Shown here: in pieces, positions 1 to 23,620 of the stretch
Layout of the letters: each line of letters opens with the position of its first letter
How positions within the stretch are numbered: position 1 is the first letter of the stretch
Source of the DNA: Stramonita haemastoma
Taxonomy: Eukaryota > Mollusca > Gastropoda > Neogastropoda > Muricidae
Length of the DNA stretch: 64,000 nt
Assembly: GCA_030674155.1 (NCBI GenBank)
Contig: CM060334.1
Span: 32,576,017-32,640,016 of the forward strand
Direction of reading: 5' to 3'
Translations under genes and position numbers: made by a program
Notes under the pieces: generated by a model
The model's input: the letters and a program-made list of their open reading frames with translations, nothing else
Databases searched by the model: none
Told to the model about the DNA's origin: nothing

Positions 1-847
1 TCTAATTCTTATTATACATCTAGTCCTTACCCCAGTCAGGGATAACATCTGATTCCTTACACACAGACACACACATGCATGCACACACGCACACACACGC
101 ACGCACGCACGCACACGCACTGAAAATAAACAGATAAGCAAGTAACAAACGTAGCCCTGAAAGCCTGTGACAGAGGAACTGGATTTTCAACTAGAAAATG
201 TTGTAGCTGGTTTTTGGTCAGTGGGCTGATCAAAATGATTGATGACCTGTGCAGTATTTAATTCAAGTGGAGTGGGGTTGACATGTGGCAAAGACATTAA
301 GGGGTCTTTGGTTACAAAGTAAGATCTGTTCATCTTGGTGGTGTGACTAGTCTGACTTCAATGGTGACATGCTTCAGTTTTGTCAACTCTGAGCATTTTT
401 TGTTTTTCTTTTTGGGGGTGGGGGTGTTTGTTTGTTGTTTTTTTTTTATTTTATAGGAGACCTATGCTGTAGTGAAACTGATTTTGAAATGTTAAAATGA
501 ATAACAGTTTTCAGATCCCACACCTTTTCAAAACAAACAATTGCCCCCCCACCCCACCCCCACGCTATTGCCTAATGTTGATACAGAAGATAGTGTAGAA
601 GTTCAAAGTTTTTGCTTAAAAATATGCAGAAATTATATAACAGTATGTAAGGTTTGAGGTTTGAGTTGTTTTTTATGTCTTTTTTTTTTCTCTCCTTACA
701 CAATCAAATATTTGATTCTAGGTTGAGAATATGTGTGTGTGTTGTATGGTTGCACACAGACATCTTTCATTGGGGTTTTTTGTGGGTGGTTTTTGTTGGG
801 TTTTTTTTTTCATCCCCTGAACAGTTTTGTAGTAACTGTGTGACGTG

Positions 848-885
<38 letters not shown>

Positions 886-1328
886 TAGAGAGAGTGTGGT
901 TGATTGCTGTATGCCTGGCGCGGCTTATGCGTACACATTTCTCTGTGCTGCCTGTTGGTTCCCCACCCCTGTGTCAACAAGAGGGGGGAGCAGAGGCAAG
1001 CAAGCAGCTTTTGGCCCCCAGAGTGGGGCTGTTTGCCTAAGCTATGGCTGTTATGTCTGCAGCCTTCATCAAAGCTGCAATTGTTAATTCAGCATGCCCA
1101 AGAACAACAAGCAGCACAAACAGGGCGGCGTTGGAGTCATCCCAATGAGGGATACCCCTGTGTTTGCAGGGCAGCCAGTGTGGCTGTGTTTCGCCTGGCT
1201 GCCTTCTTTGGCCAATATTGATGAACAGGACTGTGGGTCTGGAATAAGTAGGGGTGTGGGTTGGCAGGGTTGGTTGTGGATGTGTTGTAAATGCGGCTGT
1301 TTGGGGGGTGGGGGTGGAGTTTATTTAC
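1..1328. other. Groucho intron, 3' portion; no exon recognised
   Basis: Holds a (CA)n/(CGCA)n tract at 61-120 and a (GT)n tract at 845-882. A stretch at 904-1221 is open in several frames but none resembles the Groucho Q, GP, CcN or SP regions, so I did not call it. Confidence 0.6.
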
Positions 1329-1387
1329 TTTCAGTGAATTCCTATTCTTTGTGCTTTCAATGAATTCCTATTCTTTGTGCTTTTCAG
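1329..1387 (+). repeat. 26-bp tandem duplication of a splice acceptor tract
   Basis: The sequence tgaattcctattctttgtgc occurs at 1335 and again at 1361, each followed by a T-rich acceptor-like tract. The upstream unit is itself preceded by tttcag (1329-1334). The second unit leads directly into the real acceptor at 1386-1387, so a decoy acceptor lies about 53 bases upstream. Confidence 0.85.
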
Positions 1388-12798
<11,411 letters not shown>

Positions 12799-15290
12799 AC
12801 ACGGCCCGCCTGACACCCCAGGTGATAGTCCTTCACACCTCCTGTACACCCCGAGTCTCCTGAAGCAACGTATGGGTGGGTGGCAGTTGTCGCTTGCCAT
12901 CAGTCCCCTGGACAGGGATGTGGACTGCTTTTGCCGCAGACTGAAAGTGGCCATTATCAGCGTGTGTGTGTGTGTGTGTTCCTGTGGTGTTGGCCTGTGT
13001 GTGGGCACCAGCAGGCTGGGACACCGGGTGAAAGGACAGCAGCTTCAGGAGTGTTTCCCTCTCCCAGCACCACTGCCAGCATATATCACGTTGTCAGTTT
13101 GGCTTCACTGTGGACAGACAGCATAGCATCATTCCAGCCTGGATACAGACGTCTCGGCTGGCTGAGAGTGTGTGTGTGTGTGGAAGTATGAGAGTGAATC
13201 ACTTTCCAATGAAAGGCTACAACACAAAGAGCTTTCCATTGGTGATAATGACCGATTGGATTTTTAAACAAATTAATTTTTAATCGACTTCAGTCTCCTC
13301 TTGGGGATATGAAAGAAGTGATCTTACATGAGACGAGACGAGTGAAGACAAATGGATCAGTGTCAGTGGTTTTGAAGATTTTTTTTTTTCCTCGTTTTTT
13401 TGTGTGTGTGTGTACATGTGCCTCTCCCTCATGACCCCCTTCCTCTAATATACATTTTCATGTCGGATGGATGGATGTCGTTGTCACTTTTGATGCAGAA
13501 AGGCGGTTCAGGCTTTGACATATGTTTGCGTATGTCTGTTTCCCAAAATGATCCTAATATGACAGGAACGGTCAAGGGGGAGAGGTAATCAAAACTGCAT
13601 GGAGTTTTGCACAGCAGCTTCAACAATGAGGCATATGTGAACAAAAGAAGGGTTATAAACAAGAGTGGTGGAAAGAAGAAATCAGACATTCCTCCTGTCT
13701 TGTGCTGACTGGTGTACCAGGAGCTCTCTGTCTGTCTGTCTGTCTGTCTGTCTGTTGTCTGATTCCAGGAGCTGCTCTCAGTGATGAGGTGAAATAAGCC
13801 ATGATTGATCTCTTTTATCTTCAGACTGGCAGTGATTGGACCTTTTTTTTTTCTCCCTCGTGACGTCACTGCCAACAAACAGTTCACAGGTTGATCCCAG
13901 CTTGTGATATATTGTCACCCTCGTTTTCAATCTTCAGTGGGACAACCTCTGCAAAGTTAGGGAGATAATTGTATCGTTTGTTTTTTGTGGCTCCACCCCA
14001 CCCCCTGTCGCTCTTCATCAACTTTTCAGGAGATTGGAGTATGTGTGTGTGTGTGCGTGTAACCAAGTGCTACTGATTCCGCCAGCATTGTGGGATAATG
14101 TGTGCGTTCTTCAAACAAATCTGCCTGCGTGGATGATCTCCTTTGTGTGCAAAAGAACGGTTTCAGTATGTCAATGACTTGGGATGCCACATGGTCTATA
14201 TTGTCACTTTTTTTTTCTTTTTTCGCTGGCTTGAAGTAAGGAGGACCTTAAGTATGTGTGGTGTTACCACTGTGTGGTGTTAAAAAAAGGTGATCCCTAT
14301 CTGTGGAGTGTGGTTATGTGTGTGTCATGTGAAGAAGAGGAGAACTTGTATCATGGTTTGCCTTTCAACAACAGGAGTATTCTTTGTTCATATATTGTTA
14401 TCCATAGCAGCTTCATATTACTTACCACTGCCCCTATCCTAATCATGCAATATTTTTTTTGTTTGAATTTTTAACCCCCACCGCCCTAAGTTGGTTTTGT
14501 TGTGGTTAGGTAATAAGACCCGTACTGCAGTGTCTTTAATCCGATTTTTTTTTTTTTTTTTTTTTTTTTGTATGAAAAATGACCGTACATATCTTTAATG
14601 TGCGTTTACAGTGTTTTGAAGGTTTCTTCTTTTTTAAAAAAAAAGTAAAAACAAAATGGTATAGCAGATTTTTTTTTTTTAGATAAAGGTTCAACTTCAT
14701 TCTTTTGGTTATTGTATAATTTTGAATATTGCACTGAGGAATACTATTTTGATTGTCGTGCTCAAGGTTACAGCGTCCCTGCTTTTATTAGGAAGCAAAA
14801 TGTATGTTCAGTCTTCACTGTTTTTAATTGGGTAAAAATACTTTCAGCCATGCTATATATTATGTTACACACACACACACACAACAAGAAGAAAAACATT
14901 GTTATATGTAAGAAGGGTAGTAGTTTCAATAGAATTGTGATGGGGTGTTTACGGAAGATTTGTACTAAAGGGAATTTGTGTATTGTGGATATTTAGTTTT
15001 ATTTAAGTACTGTAATAATGTTTTTAAAGATTTTTATTTCCTGTAAAGGGTTTTAAACATGTTTATGTGGCACTTTCTTGTGATGCTATGCCTCCTCTGA
15101 CGAGCCCAGACACCAGACTCATGTTGGAAAAAGTCAAGTCAAAAACACTTCAATCATCCCTGAAGGACAATTACAATACTGATTGCCTTTCAGGGATGAT
15201 TAAAGTGTTTCTGACTTTCTCCAAGTGTTGTGGTGGAGACAAGCTTTAGGTCTGCTACTGGAGAACACTTTATTTTTTATTTTGTTCTTT
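12799..15290 (+). other. Probable Groucho 3' UTR and downstream sequence
   Basis: AT-rich sequence with (GT)n at 12962-12980 and 13402-13412, a (TCTG)n run at 13727-13757 and T runs. I could not pick a poly(A) site with confidence: the first clear AATAAA after the stop is near 15567, past a SINE copy. No coding potential recognised. Confidence 0.45.
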
Positions 15291-15292
15291 TA

Positions 15293-15515
15293 TTTCGAAG
15301 ATAATTGAATAAGCACTCGTGTGCTTTTTTACATCCAGTCCCTCTGTGTATGAAATTTTGTCATGTGTTCCCACGGCACACAATGGCCTACTCTTTCAAA
15401 AAGCGGAACGGGTTTTAACGGGTGTGCACAAGGGACTTTGGTTTATAGTCTCACCCAAAGGACTTTGGGGGGGGAGTGGAATCGGCACTGATGTACACTC
15501 CAGAGGGGTGAACAA
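15293..15515 (-). mobile_element. SINE family A copy, head missing
   Basis: Carries aataagcactcgtgtgc, acatccagtccctctgtg, cacacaatggcctactcttt, gcggaacgggttttaacg and ggtttatagtctcacccaaa in the family order. Confidence 0.75.
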
Positions 15516-17758
15516 ACGTGTGTTAGATGTACTGAAAACCATCAGAGGTGGTTTTAATCATTTGATAATAAATCACCACATTGCTGTTGTGGAAGAATAC
15601 TGTATCGCCAGCAGGTCTGACAGTACATGCCCAGTAATGTAAGCTGCTTATTGCCATAATCCAGTTTTGCTAAGAGGCGTCACCACATGTGGCCTCTGTC
15701 CTAGAGTTTACAATCTATTCCAGAAGACGGTTGGACTGTTGGTGGTTCTGCAAATTCTTTTTACGCAGGAGTGATTTTCTTCCATGAATATCAAGAATTG
15801 TGTACCAGGGGAAAAATTGATGAGAATGCTAATCCATACTGCTCATTTCCCTTGAAAGCTTATCAATTTTTTTTAAAGGAAAACATAATTAAAATTCAAT
15901 TCAATTGTTTTCCTTTAAAAAAAAAAATGATGCTGTTTGAAATGCAGAAACACAGAAAGGTTGGAATTTTGGAAAAGGGAAAGTTAGCTCGCTGACCAGT
16001 CTGTGCATTGTGAGTGACTTGTGTACGCTGACATCACATGTGCGTATGACAGTGCAAAAATGATCCCCTAACACTATCTACACTCGCACAATTGTGCATA
16101 TGTACTTGATTTCTGAGGCAAGGACATGATTCTTTTGAAACACATTCAGAATCCTTCATTCTCAGTCTGTGGACTGGATCTTTATGGCACAGTGCAGGTG
16201 GCAAGCATTTTTGGAATCCTTGGAAGAAGGCATATGAAATGCCAATCCAGACATAATTTCTTAATTGGAAATCATTGTCAGCAGTATGTGGTGTATCTAT
16301 ACCCTTGTTAATGAAGTGCCCATTTATCCACTATGTATAATTCTTTTCTTTATAAATCAAACGAAGGATGAATCTCCGCAAATCTTCATCTAAAAAATTA
16401 TTGTGTTGTAAAAAAAAAAAATGTGGAGTAATTCTTCAGCTTTAGGGGTTAAAGCCCCCTGACTCCCACATGTACCACCACATTTTCCCACCCATTCTTA
16501 CCTCTGTGAACAATGTCTCGGAGCAGTTAGGCAGTAGAAAGCTATGTACAGATTGCCTGCACTAAAAACATTGTTCAATGCTTGAGCAGGTTTTTCCCTG
16601 GCAGGTAGAGTGTACCGTGCAGGGTAAATGTAGTTGGGCATGTGGTGACGCCTCCTTGGGAAAGTGGGTTAGGATAAAGCTGGTGATGGATGGGCATGTT
16701 GGGTCTGGAGTTCGAACACTGCATGAAATGTTTCATGTGCTGATTCATGCACACCTGTGTGGCATAATAATTGACCGTATTTAAATATTTTCCAGGAGGT
16801 AAAGCCACTTAAATTGTCAGCTTTTATTTTGGTTAACAGGGAGAGTTAGTAGATTGAACAAGTCAGAGAATCTTTGAAGCTTGTGGATGTTTCCTAACCA
16901 TGTTGTACATTTGCTCCCCAGGCTTTTCTTGTCAAACTCCATTGATCTCAGGGAAAAGTGGAAACAGTTTAATGGAGATTTTTGGCACATTGGATAGAGA
17001 AATTTGATATCTGAAGAAATGGGGACAGAAATGTCTGACCACCTTTTCTTCCTTCCTTCCTTTCCTCCCTGTATAGCTCTGTCCTGATCTGTGTGGTAAA
17101 TGGAGTTTTTGTCTTCTGCAGCTGTCGGGGAGGATCTGCTGCTGTTTTGTGTGTGTGCTCTGTTGTGCACTTGTATCAAAAAAGCTCTTTTTTGTGATCT
17201 TGTGGATAGGCTTTTGAAAAGGCAGTGGTTAAGGATACTGTTTTTTAAATCCTTGCATTGGGGGATGAAAATTCTTATGCATGTATCCCTATTTTTGTAT
17301 AATGCAAATTTAGAATTGATTTTCATAAACACTAGTGATATGGTAATCTGACAGGTCAGGGTTGCGTACTCATACTGCCACAGAAGACTGTCATACGGAG
17401 GTAAGGAAAAGTATATCGGAAGGTGTTCATACTTGTCAGCACACTCCCTGCCTATGAAACTAGATGCTGCACACCTTTTTTTTCAGTAAACATTACACTG
17501 ACAAGGCCGTCTTTTATTTACAAGGACTTCCAAAGAGAAATGCAAATGTAGGAACATGTACAGACACATTCATACACTAAAGCAGACATCAAATAGATGA
17601 GTCAGTGATGAATAATGCAAGTTCTGGGCCAGAGGTGGACGGACCATGTGCTCCAAACTGTAAGCTGAAAGATCCTGAAATCCGAGCGGAGTACAATGAG
17701 AAAACATTATTGGTGCTCTGCTTGCCCAGAAGAATGGCCGGCAAATGAAACTGCCAGA
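15516..17758. other. Intergenic, nothing firmly recognised
   Basis: Mixed AT-rich sequence. A tRNA-like string (gtctggagttcgaacac, 16704-16720) hints at an old SINE head, without enough around it to call. Confidence 0.5.
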
Positions 17759-18185
17759 TGTGACGCTCCACCACATAAGGAGTCGGATTGCACAAAAGGT
17801 CAAATTCTAGTCACTGACATGCTATTAATCATCAATAAAATGGCTATACAATACAAAAATCAGATTAAAAATCTGACAATTCTATCAAAAGATATTGCAA
17901 CTTGAAGTGATAGACTCCAGAAAATGACAAAATGAGAAATTGACAAGTTAAGCATCGTAATAGGTGACCAGAATGAGGGCTTTGGTATTTTTAAAATGTG
18001 TTTACAGGCAAAAGGAAACAAAATTATGCCTTGATATTTCACTAGAATATACAACAATGGCTATAGTTTTATAATCATCAATCAAAATCTTAAAATCGAC
18101 AACTTGACCCCCACCTGCCTTTAATGGCTCCTAGCGGAAAATTAGGTAATGTGCTAAGCGACTCATTTGTTGGTGGAGCGCCACA
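17759..18185. mobile_element. MITE-like element with about 35-bp imperfect terminal inverted repeats, 427 bp
   Basis: The left end TGTGACGCTCCACCA (17759) and the reverse complement of the right end, TGTGGCGCTCCACCA (18171-18185), match at 14 of 15 bases and about 26 of 35 overall (both continue to AGTCG..T..CAC). The interior is AT-rich and non-coding. No target-site duplication was found at these exact borders, so the true ends may differ. A third copy of the terminus is at 22176. Confidence 0.5.
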
Positions 18186-19087
18186 AATAATATATGTGAG
18201 GACATGGAAAAATGTAGTATACATCAAAATTGGGGGGGGGGGGGGGTCAGCAAATAAGATGGGTAAAACCTAAATGTAGAGCTGTAAAGAGGAGAAGCTT
18301 TTCAAAGACAGCTCAATTTTCAAGAAGTGGAACCTGTCATCATCAAAAGGTGAAGCAACAATCGGCCGAGAGAATCGCCCAGCTAGGTAGGACATGTCAG
18401 CATGCCAACAAAGCTGGAGATGCCTGACAGCATCGGAGTACAAAAACCACAGGAGTCATATCACGGCCTGATCAATAATTGGCACTTAAGCTGTGCACAA
18501 GAATTTGTCATGCTGTTGAAAAACAGGACTGCCAAGGGCTGCAGTCATAGTCTAACCATTGTGCACATCAGTCGCCATACTGAACAGAATGGATCCAGAA
18601 GTAGGCTCTACCACTTACCATCAACACAACACAAACGTGGCAGATTTGGAAAGAAACTGAAACGGCGACAGTGTGAATCTTCCTTTCCATCTGGCAGTGA
18701 TATGGGTCTGCTCTTAACTTCATTATTTGACTATGATTTGAGAGGCCAGTCCCAATAAAATTCTGTTGCATTCTAAATGTTTTTCTTTTTGAAATAAATG
18801 AGTCACAAAGAACTGTCTTCATAAAGGATAACAGTACGTAGCAGTCATTCAGTATTGTTGTTTTTTTTTTGGGGGGGGGGGGGGGGGGAGGGATTGCATA
18901 AATTAAAATTGTCCTTGGTCAAGAATGGCAGCGCTGATATCACAACTTGCAGTTTATTTCTTTAAACACGATTTGATAGGTCAGTCATTGCTTCTTTCAT
19001 CAGACTGGCCCCACATGGATTCACACTGTCACTGTTTTGGGCATTGGAAATGGGGTCAGGCAGAACTGCATCCTTAGCCTCTTTTTT
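18186..19087. other. Intergenic, uncharacterised
   Basis: Poly-G runs at 18232-18246 and 18871-18888 (the latter after a T run). A 118-codon open stretch at 18402-18758 has no recognisable domain, and I found no splice or family support for it. Confidence 0.5.
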
Positions 19088-19725
19088 TTTTTACCTTGTA
19101 TATAGAACAGCTGACATACGGCAGAGAAGACCAAACTGGTGACCAATAATGCCAAGGGCATCAGTACTGATATCAGGGTCAATGACCAGAAGCTGGAAAC
19201 GGTTCAAAGTTTCAAGTACTTGAGAGCGTTTGTATCAGACCAGGGGTCCAAGCCAAAAGTACTATGCCGGTTTGCACTGTCAAAACTGAATACCATCTGG
19301 TGAGAGAACAGTATCTCACTCAACTCTTAAGATCAGACTAATGCACTCCCTTGTCATATCCATATTCCAGTATGCCTGTGAATCGTGGACCCTGACTGCC
19401 GATTTGGAGAGAAGAGAACAGGCAGTAGAGATGAGATGCTTCTGGAGACTCCTACAGAGACCACATAAGCAATGAAGACGTGCATAACAGAGTCCAGCAA
19501 ACCATTGGTCCCTACAAAAACCTGTAAAGAAGTGTAAACTTAAATGGTATGAGCATGACACAAGATCAAAAGGCACTGTCCAAGGAGGAAGAAAAAGAGA
19601 TGGGAGGACATCAGCAGCGAATGGACAGCCCTTGAAAATTCAACAAAACCCTGAGAGAGAGTAATGGAGGGAACTGGTTGTCAAGTCTTCAGGGGTGCCC
19701 CCATGGTCACCAGACTATAGGATCG
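19088..19725 (+). pseudogene. LINE reverse-transcriptase remnant, C-terminal part (RTE-like)
   Basis: Translated pieces in shifting frames: EKTKLVTNNAKGISTDIRVN, LETVQSFKYLRAFVSDQGSK, YACESWTLTA-like sequence (plus strand, 19370-19400), DHISNEDVHNRVQQTIGPY and a basic GGRKRDGR stretch. This is the usual order after the catalytic core in RTE/BovB-like and related elements: the YLG..VS motif, the CESWTL motif, then the basic tail. Several frameshifts and stops are present. The clade is inferred from memory of motif order. Confidence 0.75.
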
Positions 19726-20100
19726 ATGGATAGATTGACTATTGAAGAGATGAGAAGACATGTAAATGAGACTGCATTATTCTGACAGAGAACTGATTAG
19801 CATGTGAATGTAGCAGGCCTGAGGTGGAAAGACGTTTAATGTCCAAAGGAAAACATTCAATATTTCATATATCCTGGAAAATGACAACTTCTGCTCCAAA
19901 CATGTGAAAATCTGATGAATTGACAAGGTCCGGTTGAATAACATAGGAAAAGACGAGACTTCTTGCAGAATGACGTCGTATTGAAGAAGCTTGAAGTTCA
20001 ACGCCAACAGTTCACAAAAATCAACACAAGAAAGCTGAAATATGTGGGCCACGTCAAAAGAAAGGGACAACGATACGTGTGTATGTACACCTCTCTTTCA
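19726..20100 (+). pseudogene. Second decayed LINE 3' fragment
   Basis: Near 20010-20080 the translation INTRKLKYVGHVKRKGQRY resembles the TRKLKYFGHV..R motif near the C-terminus of RT ORFs. It lies directly behind the previous remnant but is not its continuation, because the basic tail has already occurred. The rest is degraded. Confidence 0.4.
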
Positions 20101-21469
20101 ACAACAATGCTGACATACATATAATACATCTGATGCAGGTGTTACCATTGTGTTTGCTGGAGAAGACTTGTACTTAACTGCACCGATCCCTGTGGCCAAG
20201 GGGACTAGCCAGCTGATAAAACATTTATTGTACAAATGCATTCATACAATATCTGCATTTTCCACAGCCTGTTCATAATCACAAACACAAACTAGCCCAG
20301 TGCACACTTACATGTGCAAATTGCATTTCACTATGAAAAAATATATAGTTAGGCCTCACCTGCACAACCCTATCTGCAAGCATGAAAAAAACGTTGGCAG
20401 GCATGCACAGCCCATTTTGCATGTATGGTTGTGCTCCCGTATTGACATGTAATGTAACAAAGTGTGAATAGACAAGATTTTTATCATTCTGTTCACACGG
20501 CAGTCATTTGTGGCAGTATAAATGTACCCTTTGTAGCACTTCATCTGTTTTATTGTACCAGTTTAGGTTTTGTTTTTGTTTTTATTTTGTTTTTTAGGAT
20601 GGCAGTTTAAGGGGAGGGTACTGGGGAAGAATTCATGATCTGGGTGCTTTTTGTCATACCCTGTATAGAAAGTTTTTGGGAGACTTTTTAAGGGAGTGTT
20701 TGATACTTTTCATAGCTGCCAACCATTTCTTTTTTCCGTGGAATATTTCCTTCTATTTTTTTTTTATAAGAAAAATGTTCCAGTTTCCAAAATTTAAAGA
20801 GGCAAAACAAAATCCTGTGCAAATGAAGTAGGACGGCAATATGTGTTGGTTTTCCAGCGCCAGTCGCCAAGATATCAAAGTGTAGAAATCCTATTGTTTG
20901 TTCTCAGAAACGAGGAAGAAAGCCATGATATTTTAAAATTTTGCTACATTGCTAATCCACTTGCTAAAAAAAACAAACAAACATTCTCGTGGGAAAGGAG
21001 AAGCAGTGTTTGCCGTATCACTATAAACCTTTCTCTGGACAGCCTGTGAGCAGATATTCAGTACTGTAAAGGTTAAAGGTTGGCAGCTCTCTATATTTAT
21101 ATCTTATATATCTTTTTTTTTCCCAATGGGTTAAGTTCAGGCATGGCAGCTATTTCTGAAGTAAAATTAGTAAAAATGTAATGTTGACAAAAACTCATGA
21201 ACTGAGCTATCAAAATGATCAATTTAGCTGCCATTCCTGGCTTTTACAAAGGAATTGACAATATCTGTAATTTAAGGAAAGGGATCTTGAAAATATTTTG
21301 TATTTAAGAAAAAGGAACCTAAAAGATTTGGGAGATATAGTATTTAAGGGTTTTTTTTGTGTGTATTTTCTTTTTTTGGATATATTTAGGATAACGCTGT
21401 ATTTTATCTGTAACCCCATTTTTCTGTTTTTAGTCTGGGGACTTGCATTTGTTTTAAATCTTAGAGATT
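20101..21469. other. Intergenic, nothing recognised
   Basis: AT-rich sequence with T runs; no repeat family or coding similarity seen. Confidence 0.5.
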
Positions 21470-21562
21470 TGATTGTGGGGAGGTACGGCCGTATCTCCAG
21501 ATACTAGGATCATGTTGTTGATTGTGGGGAGGTACGGCCGTATCTCCAGATACTAGGATCGT
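21470..21562 (+). repeat. 49-bp tandem duplication with a TACGGCCGTA palindrome
   Basis: The block gattgtggggaggtacggcc, continuing gtatctccagatactaggatc, occurs twice (21471 and 21519) with one difference at the end. Each copy holds the 10-bp palindrome TACGGCCGTA. Confidence 0.9.
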
Positions 21563-21609
21563 GTGTATGTGTGCCAGTACCGAGGTACGACAGAATGTCA
21601 ATCCTCAAC

Positions 21610-21705
21610 TTTGAAGCGCAAATGCACATTTTCTTGGGGCTGGATTTTACTGTCCGGCGGAACGGTAGAATCTCAAGTCTCGAGATAGGGCATTTGCGCT
21701 TCAAA
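21610..21705. repeat. Perfect 16-bp inverted repeat (hairpin), 64-base loop
   Basis: TTTGAAGCGCAAATGC at 21610-21625 pairs with its exact complement at 21690-21705. Next to it, gatagaatc-type sequence (ctcgagatag at 21680-21689) has an inverted relative at 21931 onward (ctatctcgaaattta), suggesting a larger foldback or MITE. Confidence 0.8.
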
Positions 21706-22175
21706 ATTTTTTTTGGTGGATTTTGGGGAAGAAGGAATGTTCGGAATTAAAAATTTTCAAATTTTTTTCTTCTTGCGTCTCATTTGTTCTCTATGTAAAA
21801 TGCACTCAGTAAAGTTTCAAAATTTCTTTATTCATATTCACTACAATCAACAAACATACATTGATACAAGTGGAAGCTCAATTCCTCAAAAAAAAAAAAA
21901 AAAATGGGGGCTACAGCGCCCCCAATATTGCACTATCTCGAAATTTACGATTCAGAGTGTCCTTCCGGTACTAAAAAGCACTTAGTAAGTCCTGCCCAGG
22001 CTTACGTGGAGGGTCCAACACAGGGCAGCTGGTTCCTGCGGCGACGAAGTCCGCCCTGCATGCCCCTTGTACACTGCACACACCACCATTTTACAGAGTT
22101 GTATAAACCATTCCATGGTTCATCTTTCTACTGTCAGATTAAAAACATGAAATACTGCATCCCAATTAAAGCATT

Positions 22176-22260
22176 TGTGTCGCTCCACCACGAAATGGGT
22201 CGCTTAGCACCTAGTTCTGGATTGATTATAAAACTATACCTTGTAGTGAAACCCTTTATT
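22176..22260 (+). repeat. Third copy of the MITE-like terminus
   Basis: TGTGTCGCTCCACCACGAAA then gggtcgcttagcac matches the reverse complement of the right end of the 17759-18185 element, and a block resembling tataaaactata follows as in that element. Confidence 0.55.
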
Positions 22261-23019
22261 CTAACCAAACTAAACTCAGACCTGCATTTTTCTGTATCAT
22301 GTTCTTATTCCTCAGCATTGATAATCTTGTACTTGAAAAATGCTTGCATATTGTGCAGTGTGAATTGTTGATGCAGTGCATTTTGTGGTCTGTTTTATTC
22401 ATTGTATATAAGTTCACTCAACCCTAATGACCATGAGATGTTGATGGACTGTATACATGTATCCTTTGTCAGTTGGCGTTACTGAATGTCAGTACATGTA
22501 GAATAAATGGTTCACTTTACTGGAAAACTGTTGTGGTGCTTTCGTGTTCTTGGATCGAAAAGGATAAAACATAGCAGACCTGCCTACCTCTATGCTTTTA
22601 CACACACCTAGCATTGGAAAATTCAGAACCAGGCAAGATCCATCAGCAACTTATCTCTCAATCAATCTCCCCCCTCATCCAATAATTATGGCACTTTCTG
22701 GTAAACCGAGACCAATTCATTTTTTCTTCTCTCGCCACACACTTCTGCCGATCTATAGGTCTCTGTATGTGAGCCAAGCACTATAATACCGCTGTTCCCA
22801 AGACTGAACAACTCTAGATAATCATATAAACATTGACAGTCCCAATGGCACACAATAGCTTATGAGACCTCAGTTTTTAGTTTCGTTCATTTTTCTTATC
22901 CATGACTGTATGTTTCTGCAATACTTCTCCCTTTGTAAATTACCACCACCTTTTGAGACCGTTGGCAGGTTTTGGACTTTCTGGACTCGCTGATGTTGTC
23001 CTCTCATCTCTTCTTTGAT
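22261..23019. other. Intergenic; short SINE A fragment
   Basis: 22838-22900 keeps cccaatggcacacaatagc and gagacctcagtttttag from the SINE module. Otherwise nothing recognised. Confidence 0.45.
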
Positions 23020-23620
23020 CTACCATCTTTTTCTTCCTCCTTGGACAGTGCTTTGCAGTATTGTTTTTGCAAATCCTTTTGATCTTGTCATATGGCTGTC
23101 TGTATCTGTGCTTGTGGTGTCATAGTTATACAGGTCGGAGTAGTATTCTGTCCATCTGTTCAGAATATCCTGGTCATCAATGAGGCACTTCCCATTTTTG
23201 TCTTGGATTGTTGACCTTCTTCCCTGTTTTGTACCAGTCAGGTCTTTCACAAGTTGATATGTTGATGTTTTCTTCAATGTCCTGGCACTGTTTGCCAATC
23301 CAGATTCTTTTTTGAGTGCCCTATATTGTTCTGCTCTTAGATGTTAGATGTTACCCAAGGTATTTTGACTGGTCGCTGTTTGCCAAGAAGTTACCTGGCT
23401 ATTTCAGGCACTGCTGTGTTGAAACCATCCATCAAGGTATCTATATCCATATCATCTGAGTCTATCAGAGCGAGTGCTGCAAACTTCCCACCTATCCTTG
23501 CCTGAAAAATGTCTGCTACCTCTGGATCCTGTTGGGCCCAGTGCAGTCTTAAAATCATGACTTGTTGTTCTATTTTGAGATGGAGGTGGTAGTCCTCTAC
23601 TCTGGGTCGGACCATTGCTT
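23020..23620 (-). pseudogene. LINE remnant with internal deletion (RTE-like)
   Basis: Read on the minus strand, 23620-23390 gives a linker segment (DPEVADIFQARIGGKFAALA and MDIDTLMDGFNTAVPEIA). 23300-23100 gives TYQLVKDLTGTKQGRRSTIQ and DILNRWTEYYSDLYNYD, the region between endonuclease and reverse transcriptase. The frame then jumps straight to GFAKTILQSTVQGGRKRW, the basic tail that belongs after the RT domain. The whole catalytic core is therefore missing, with the flanks in one open frame. Confidence 0.8.

Noticed and set aside
904..1221. Possible exon upstream of exon a
   Set aside because: Open in several frames but no resemblance to Groucho linker or Q domain and no clean AG...GT pair in a matching phase.
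18402..18758. 118-codon open frame
   Set aside because: No domain, homology or splice support; may be part of an unknown repeat.
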